Source of the DNA: Sphingomonas sp.
GTDB taxonomy: Bacteria > Pseudomonadota > Alphaproteobacteria > Sphingomonadales > Sphingomonadaceae
NCBI GenBank assembly: GCA_019747165.1
Contig: JAIERC010000055.1
Span: 1-10,268 of the forward strand
Length of the DNA stretch: 10,268 nucleotides
Direction of reading: 5' to 3'
Under the pieces are notes generated by a model that was not told the DNA's origin, searched no databases, and saw only the letters and a program-made list of their open reading frames with translations. Position numbers and translations under genes: made by a program. Of the stretch, positions 6,339 to 10,268 are shown one piece after another (the first letter of the stretch is position 1; each line of letters begins with the position of its first letter).

Positions 6339-7673
6339 ATGGCACCGGACGTATCGATCATATCCGACTTACCTGTCAGCTATTGGCTGGCAGGCATTGT
6401 CCTTGGCAGTTTTGCTGTTGAAGCTGGGGTACGGATTCGCGAGAAATGGTCTGTACCAGCGCTGATGGTGTATCTAACGGTATTTGGCTGGTACATGGTC
6501 GAGCCAATAATATCTTCTGAAATGCGTGATTTTACCAGCGAGGCGATTAGCGGTGGCTATATCTGTGTTTTGATTTTTGTCATCGCCTTCCGCTTGTTTT
6601 GCACCCCGATTGCCAAGGCCATGGCACCGCGGGAAAGCGTGGCCATCAATGCCGGCGATATCCCAGTAGAAACTGTATTGATCGTCACCACGGTCATTTG
6701 GCTGGTGCTGTTGGCCTATGGCACGGCGCGAATGGATGGCGATTTGTTTGCGGCGCTATTCCCGGTCGAGGCGCGATCAGGCAATTCAATGTGGTTGCGG
6801 GCCGCAGGCGCGGATGCCGGGAGCCTTGGCTTTGTCGTTTCGGTGGCAGGCTATATGTATACGCTTGTTTTATCGTTATTTGGTATGGTTCTTCCGATCC
6901 TTAAACGTCGATCATATCAAATACTTTGCATTGCCTTGATACTGATTTCATGGCCCTATGCGTTTTTGCAGGGTAGCCGGAATATTGCGCTCGCCGTATT
7001 CATTCCGATGATATTTTCATTCTTATTTTTTAGTAAAATACGAATTTATTTAAAAACATTCATCGCAATTTGTGCAGGTTTTTTCCTTGAATGGTCAATG
7101 CGTCAAATTATTACCTATCGTAATTTTGGATTTAATTATGATGGAGAAATAGAAAGTAACGGACATTCTGGTCTGAATATGGCAACGGAGCTTATATATT
7201 GCAGATCATTTGTCGAAAATGATGTTCTGCAGAAAACATATGGGTCGCATATTTTGGCTGATATGTTGAACTTTGTCCCTCGGGTCATCTGGACAGATAA
7301 ACCATTGCTGGGAATCGATTATGCGATTGCCCGGGGCTATGGCGGGGGCACCAGCGATATCGGCGTTATCGCAACCATTTCTTCGGGCATGATTGGCCAG
7401 GGCGTCCTGGAATTCGGGCCCTATATCGGGCCGATTTTCAGCGCCATGTTGATGGCATTGTGGTCGGGGTGGTTATCGCGCCTCTACGCTCAGGGTACCG
7501 TTACACGGGTGTGCCTGTTTCTGGTCGGCATGGGGCTGACCTTCAACCTTGGCCGCAACATTACCTTGCTGGTGCTCTGGCCAATGGTGTTTGCCTTTGG
7601 GTTGGTGCTGGTGCTGGAATATTACGCCAGGCGCCGCCGCCCGCTGCCTGAAAGGGTTGCTTTGGATTTCTGA
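6339..7673 (+). CDS. Oligosaccharide repeat-unit polymerase (Wzy-like) membrane protein
   Basis: The protein has 444 aa and about ten to twelve hydrophobic segments, for example near 13-30, 73-90, 111-128, 163-187, 193-210, 215-231, 341-376, 387-405 and 407-427. A long hydrophilic loop at about 253-340 is presumably periplasmic. The motif NFVPRVIWTDKP (311-322), the GSRNIAL element (212-218) and the GVIATISSGMIGQGVLEFG run (342-360) are typical of the repeat-unit polymerase family. These enzymes join undecaprenyl-linked repeat units in the periplasm in Wzx/Wzy-dependent EPS synthesis. The start ATG has only a weak GGG-containing ribosome site, and no good upstream in-frame start exists. The codons from about 6840 to 7290 are clearly AT-rich compared with both neighbours, as often seen for wzy genes. 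An O-antigen ligase is the main alternative, but the context favours a polymerase. Confidence 0.85.
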   Translation: MAPDVSIISDLPVSYWLAGIVLGSFAVEAGVRIREKWSVPALMVYLTVFGWYMVEPIISSEMRDFTSEAISGGYICVLIFVIAFRLFCTPIAKAMAPRESVAINAGDIPVETVLIVTTVIWLVLLAYGTARMDGDLFAALFPVEARSGNSMWLRAAGADAGSLGFVVSVAGYMYTLVLSLFGMVLPILKRRSYQILCIALILISWPYAFLQGSRNIALAVFIPMIFSFLFFSKIRIYLKTFIAICAGFFLEWSMRQIITYRNFGFNYDGEIESNGHSGLNMATELIYCRSFVENDVLQKTYGSHILADMLNFVPRVIWTDKPLLGIDYAIARGYGGGTSDIGVIATISSGMIGQGVLEFGPYIGPIFSAMLMALWSGWLSRLYAQGTVTRVCLFLVGMGLTFNLGRNITLLVLWPMVFAFGLVLVLEYYARRRRPLPERVALDF

Positions 7674-7710
7674 ATTGTGGCCCGCGCCGCGCGCCTCGAT
7701 AATGGGGTTG

Positions 7711-8700
7711 TCAGCGATCGGCGCGTTGGTGCCAGGCCCAGGCGGTTTCGACGATTGACTCGATGGCGCTGTGCTGCGGGGCCCATCCCAGCACTGTTCG
7801 CGCTCGCGTGGCATCGCTGATCAAAATCGGCGGATCACCATGGCGTCGCGGTGCCAGACGATAAGGCACGTCCAAACCAGTCACCCGTTTAACCGCTGCC
7901 ACAATGTCCAACACAGAATAGCCGCCGCCATTGCCCAGATTGATCGCTTGGGAGGGTAATCCCTGATCGATCGCCGCGAGCGCCAGGACATGGGCGGCGG
8001 CAAGATCGCTGACATGGACATAGTCGCGCAAGCAGGTGCCATCCGGCGTATCATAATCGCTGCCGAATATCGTCAAGCGGGGGCCACGCCCAGTTGCGGC
8101 CCGAATTGCCAGCGGAATCAAATGGGTTTCGGGGTCATGCGCTTCGCCAGTTTCCTGATCGGGATCGGCCCCCGCCGCATTGAAATAGCGCAGTGCAATC
8201 CAGTCAATTTCATGGGCAGCACCGAAATCGGCGATCATCCGCTCGGTCATCAATTTGGAGGCACCATAAGGGTTGATGGGGTGTTGGGGCGTTGCCTCCG
8301 TAATTGGGAGGTGATCGGGGATGCCATAGGTCGCGCAACTGCTCGAAAAGACCAGCCGATTGATGCGGTGATCGCGCATCGCTTCAAGCAGCGTCAGGGT
8401 GCCTGCAACATTGTTACGGTAATATTTGCCGGGGTCACTAACCGATTCGCCGATATAGGCAAAAGCGGCAAAATGCATGACGGCGTAAGGACGATATTGC
8501 TCGATAACGGCATTCATTTTTGCGCGATCGGCAATATCTCCCTTTTCAAGATTGCCCCATTTCACGGCTGATTGATGACCATGAATCAAGTTGTCATAGA
8601 CAACCGACGCATATCCCGCAGCGGCAAGTGCCTTGCATGTATGACTACCAATATAGCCTGCCCCACCCGTGACAAGGATCGTCTTATTTTCAACCATCAT
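7711..8700 (-). CDS. galE: UDP-glucose 4-epimerase
   Basis: The protein has 329 aa, close to the usual 330-340 of GalE. It is a short-chain dehydrogenase-type epimerase that interconverts UDP-glucose and UDP-galactose with bound NAD+. TGGAGYIG at 11-18 is the NAD-binding glycine loop. FSSSCATYG at 118-126 holds the catalytic Ser/Thr region, and YGASK at 145-149 gives the Tyr/Lys pair. ALRYFNAAGADP (169-180) and CLRDYVHVSDLA (223-234) are strongly conserved GalE segments. Two ATG codons stand in tandem at the start, with no clear ribosome site. The gene converges on the polymerase gene with only 37 bp between the stops and diverges from the export genes. It likely provides UDP-galactose for the EPS repeat unit. 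A related specificity, such as N-acetylated sugars, cannot be excluded. Confidence 0.95.
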   Translation of the reverse strand: MMVENKTILVTGGAGYIGSHTCKALAAAGYASVVYDNLIHGHQSAVKWGNLEKGDIADRAKMNAVIEQYRPYAVMHFAAFAYIGESVSDPGKYYRNNVAGTLTLLEAMRDHRINRLVFSSSCATYGIPDHLPITEATPQHPINPYGASKLMTERMIADFGAAHEIDWIALRYFNAAGADPDQETGEAHDPETHLIPLAIRAATGRGPRLTIFGSDYDTPDGTCLRDYVHVSDLAAAHVLALAAIDQGLPSQAINLGNGGGYSVLDIVAAVKRVTGLDVPYRLAPRRHGDPPILISDATRARTVLGWAPQHSAIESIVETAWAWHQRADR

Positions 8701-8740
8701 TTATAATTTCTGCTGCCGCGAGAATCAGGGAAGGAAATTC

Positions 8741-8808
8741 TGCATCGATGCATTTTCACAGTCGGCATGGGTTTATATACGCGCAGATCGAGTAGGCGCG
8801 GTGAAAAT
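8741..8808. promoter_or_regulatory. Symmetric sequences in the galE / export gene divergent region
   Basis: A perfect 12-base palindrome, TGCATCGATGCA (8741-8752), runs straight into ATTTTCAC (8752-8759), whose inverted copy GTGAAAAT lies at 8801-8808. Between them sits TATATA at about 8775, a possible -10 element for galE on the minus strand. On the other side, TTGCAC (8837-8842) and TTTGAT (8860-8865), 17 bases apart, form a weak plus-strand promoter for the export genes. The arrangement suggests an operator region, but no regulator is identified. Confidence 0.4.
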
Positions 8809-8934
8809 AGCAGCCTAGTCCGCTTTTTCCCAAGCGTTGCACCTATCATGATTCTGATGTTTGATAGCGGCAACGGTTAAGTTAAAGCGGGATTGCAAAG
8901 CGTCCATAGTTGTGCCGATGTTCGCGGAGAGCGT

Positions 8935-9684
8935 ATGAAAACTCACCGATTTGATAAGTATATTGTGACCATTAAGCTAGATCGGGGCCATAAAAATATT
9001 ATACGTGGGATGATCGGCTTGGCTGCTGTGGTTATGGTGAGTGCCTGCGCAACAAAAGGTGGAAAAGTTCCCTATTCGCCTGCTAATTTTGGGGCACCAG
9101 ATGCCTTAGCCGTTTTGCCGGCAACAGAAGCCTATCGGATTGGTCCGTCAGATATATTGGCCGTTAATGTGTTCGGCGTGCCTGAATATTCGAATGATTT
9201 TCTGGTGGACAGCCTTGGACGCATACAATTGCCGCTGATCGGCAACCTCCCGCTCACCGGTCGCACCCCAGATGAAGCTGCGCAGGACATAACGACAGCG
9301 CTGGATAAAACCTTTTTGCGGAACCCGCGGGTTCAGGTGCAAATCAAGGTAGCGGCGAGCCAACGCGTGACGGTCGATGGGTCCGTCGGTGCGCCCGGGG
9401 TGTATCCGATTGGAACCAACCCCACGTTGCTGCAAGCCGTCGCGCTCGCCAAGGGAACGACGGATGGGGCGAATCCCAGACGCACGGTCATTTTCCGGAC
9501 GATCAATGGCCAGCGCATGGCTGCCGCCTTTGATCTGACCGACATTCGCCGCGGCATCAGCAAGGATCCAGAAATATTCGCCAACGATATCATCGTCGTT
9601 GACGGCAACGCGAACCTGAAAACATGGCAGCTAATTTTGCAGACATTGCCACTGACGGCGGTCTTCGCCCAGTTAGCGTTATGA
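8935..9684 (+). CDS. Polysaccharide export lipoprotein (Wza/GumB-like)
   Basis: The protein has 249 aa from the ATG at 8935, which has GGAG at 8926-8929 five bases upstream; the frame extends to a TTG at 8893 without support. A lipobox VSAC (35-38) follows the hydrophobic MIGLAAVVM segment, so the mature protein should begin at Cys38 with a lipid. Ala at +2 fits outer-membrane sorting. Residues about 67-138 form the polysaccharide export domain (YRIGPSDILAVNVFG to NPRVQVQIK). Residues about 143-226 form an SLBB-type domain (VTVDGSVGAPGVYPIG and on). The C-terminal LILQTLPLTAVFAQL could be the outer-membrane segment. The family forms the outer-membrane channel for EPS. Its size is nearer to GumB or sphingan export proteins than to the longer E. 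coli Wza. The next gene, 19 bp on, is the matching co-polymerase. The 24-residue stretch before the hydrophobic core is unusually long for a lipoprotein signal. Confidence 0.94.
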   Translation: MKTHRFDKYIVTIKLDRGHKNIIRGMIGLAAVVMVSACATKGGKVPYSPANFGAPDALAVLPATEAYRIGPSDILAVNVFGVPEYSNDFLVDSLGRIQLPLIGNLPLTGRTPDEAAQDITTALDKTFLRNPRVQVQIKVAASQRVTVDGSVGAPGVYPIGTNPTLLQAVALAKGTTDGANPRRTVIFRTINGQRMAAAFDLTDIRRGISKDPEIFANDIIVVDGNANLKTWQLILQTLPLTAVFAQLAL

Positions 9685-9703
9685 TGAAAAGGGGCAGGGG
9701 CGC

Positions 9704-10268
9704 ATGAACCTGATCGCTGATACAGACGCCCCTCGTGATCATCGGCAGGAGTTGACGGTGCCGACGGGCGACGCTGTGCCGATGGTGCATACGCGTGTTC
9801 TGCAACCGCATTTTGCGGTGCCACAGCCGGAACTGCCGACTTTTGGGCTGCGCGAGATCGCCCGGATCCTTTACCGGTGGCGCTGGCTGATTCTGGTCGT
9901 GATCCTGGCAGCCGTCACGCTTGCTGCGGTCATCACGTTGCTGACGCCGCCGAAATATCGGGCGATCGCTTCGCTGGAAATTACGCAGCCCGCTGCTGAG
10001 CTGATCCAGGGGGCGGGCGTGCAACCCATCGCGCTGCGGGACCCACAATTTCTGACGACGCAATATGGATTGCTGCGCAGCAAATCCTTGGCGCGGCGCG
10101 TGGTTAGAAGCCTTAATCTGGCAAAAAACCCGGCGCTCGCCCCGCAAAATGCTGCTCCCAGTGCACGCGAGGAGATTGCGACGGCCCGCGTTGCCGGGAA
10201 TTTTGCCGTGTTGCCGGTTGCAACCAGTCGGCTGGTCGGCATCAGCTATACCAGCAGCGATCCTGCCT
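9704..10268 (+). CDS. Polysaccharide co-polymerase, Wzz/Wzc type (N-terminal part)
   Basis: The frame is open from the ATG at 9704 to the window end (188 codons), so the 3' end is missing. AGGGG lies just upstream of the start. Residues 1-45 are a Pro-rich cytosolic tail. LREIARILYRWRW (49-61) leads into a transmembrane helix at about 61-80. TPPKYRAIASLEI (81-93) opens the periplasmic Wzz-type domain, and DPQFLTTQYGLLRSKSLARR (113-132) is a strongly conserved stretch of EPS co-polymerases. These proteins set chain length and couple synthesis to the outer-membrane exporter. Whether this one continues into a C-terminal tyrosine kinase, as in Wzc, or stops without it as in the sphingan GelC/GelE split, cannot be told here. 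Only 19 bp separate it from the export lipoprotein gene, so one operon is very likely. Confidence 0.92.
   Translation, partial: MNLIADTDAPRDHRQELTVPTGDAVPMVHTRVLQPHFAVPQPELPTFGLREIARILYRWRWLILVVILAAVTLAAVITLLTPPKYRAIASLEITQPAAELIQGAGVQPIALRDPQFLTTQYGLLRSKSLARRVVRSLNLAKNPALAPQNAAPSAREEIATARVAGNFAVLPVATSRLVGISYTSSDPA

Noticed and set aside
7674..7710. Bidirectional terminator between the converging polymerase and galE genes
   Set aside because: The gap is GC-rich with short CGCG words, but no clean stem followed by a T-run is present in either direction.
7990..8571. 193-codon plus-strand frame
   Set aside because: It is the antisense of galE, which shows every expected motif.

Overview
The window looks like chromosomal DNA of a sphingomonad-type alphaproteobacterium (Sphingomonas, Sphingopyxis or a relative). 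This rests on GC-rich codon use, the style of the proteins and the gene set; the genus is not provable from this stretch. It covers one flank and part of an exopolysaccharide (EPS) or capsule locus. I found no CRISPR array, transposase, tRNA, rRNA or phage gene.

Left flank (1-3378): the C-terminal end of an FKBP-type peptidyl-prolyl isomerase with a glutamine-rich tail runs on the + strand. About 410 bp without a convincing gene follow. Three minus-strand genes come next, listed left to right: a small exported FecR-like protein with its own promoter and terminator, a calcineurin-like (PPP-type) metallophosphatase, and a GT4 glycosyltransferase whose first EX7E glutamate is aspartate.

EPS core (3379-7673): a 368 bp divergent intergenic region carries a good sigma70-like promoter for a plus-strand pair of GT4 glycosyltransferases, joined by an ATGA stop/start overlap. 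After a 241 bp gap with a REP-like hairpin comes a multi-spanning membrane protein of the Wzy-like repeat-unit polymerase type. Its middle part is clearly more AT-rich than its neighbours.

Right part (7711-10268): galE (UDP-glucose 4-epimerase) lies on the minus strand, convergent with the polymerase. Diverging from it are a Wza/GumB-type export lipoprotein and the 5' part of a Wzz/Wzc-type polysaccharide co-polymerase, which runs off the window.

Inferred joint role: GalE supplies UDP-galactose, the glycosyltransferases extend a lipid-linked repeat unit, the polymerase joins repeat units in the periplasm, and the Wza-like and Wzc-like proteins control chain length and export. The initiating sugar-phosphate transferase and the Wzx flippase are not in the window and presumably lie to the right. 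I see no clearly new biological system. The items most worth a second look are the 56 bp hairpin element before the polymerase gene, short sequence words shared between intergenic regions, and the small FecR-like exported protein.
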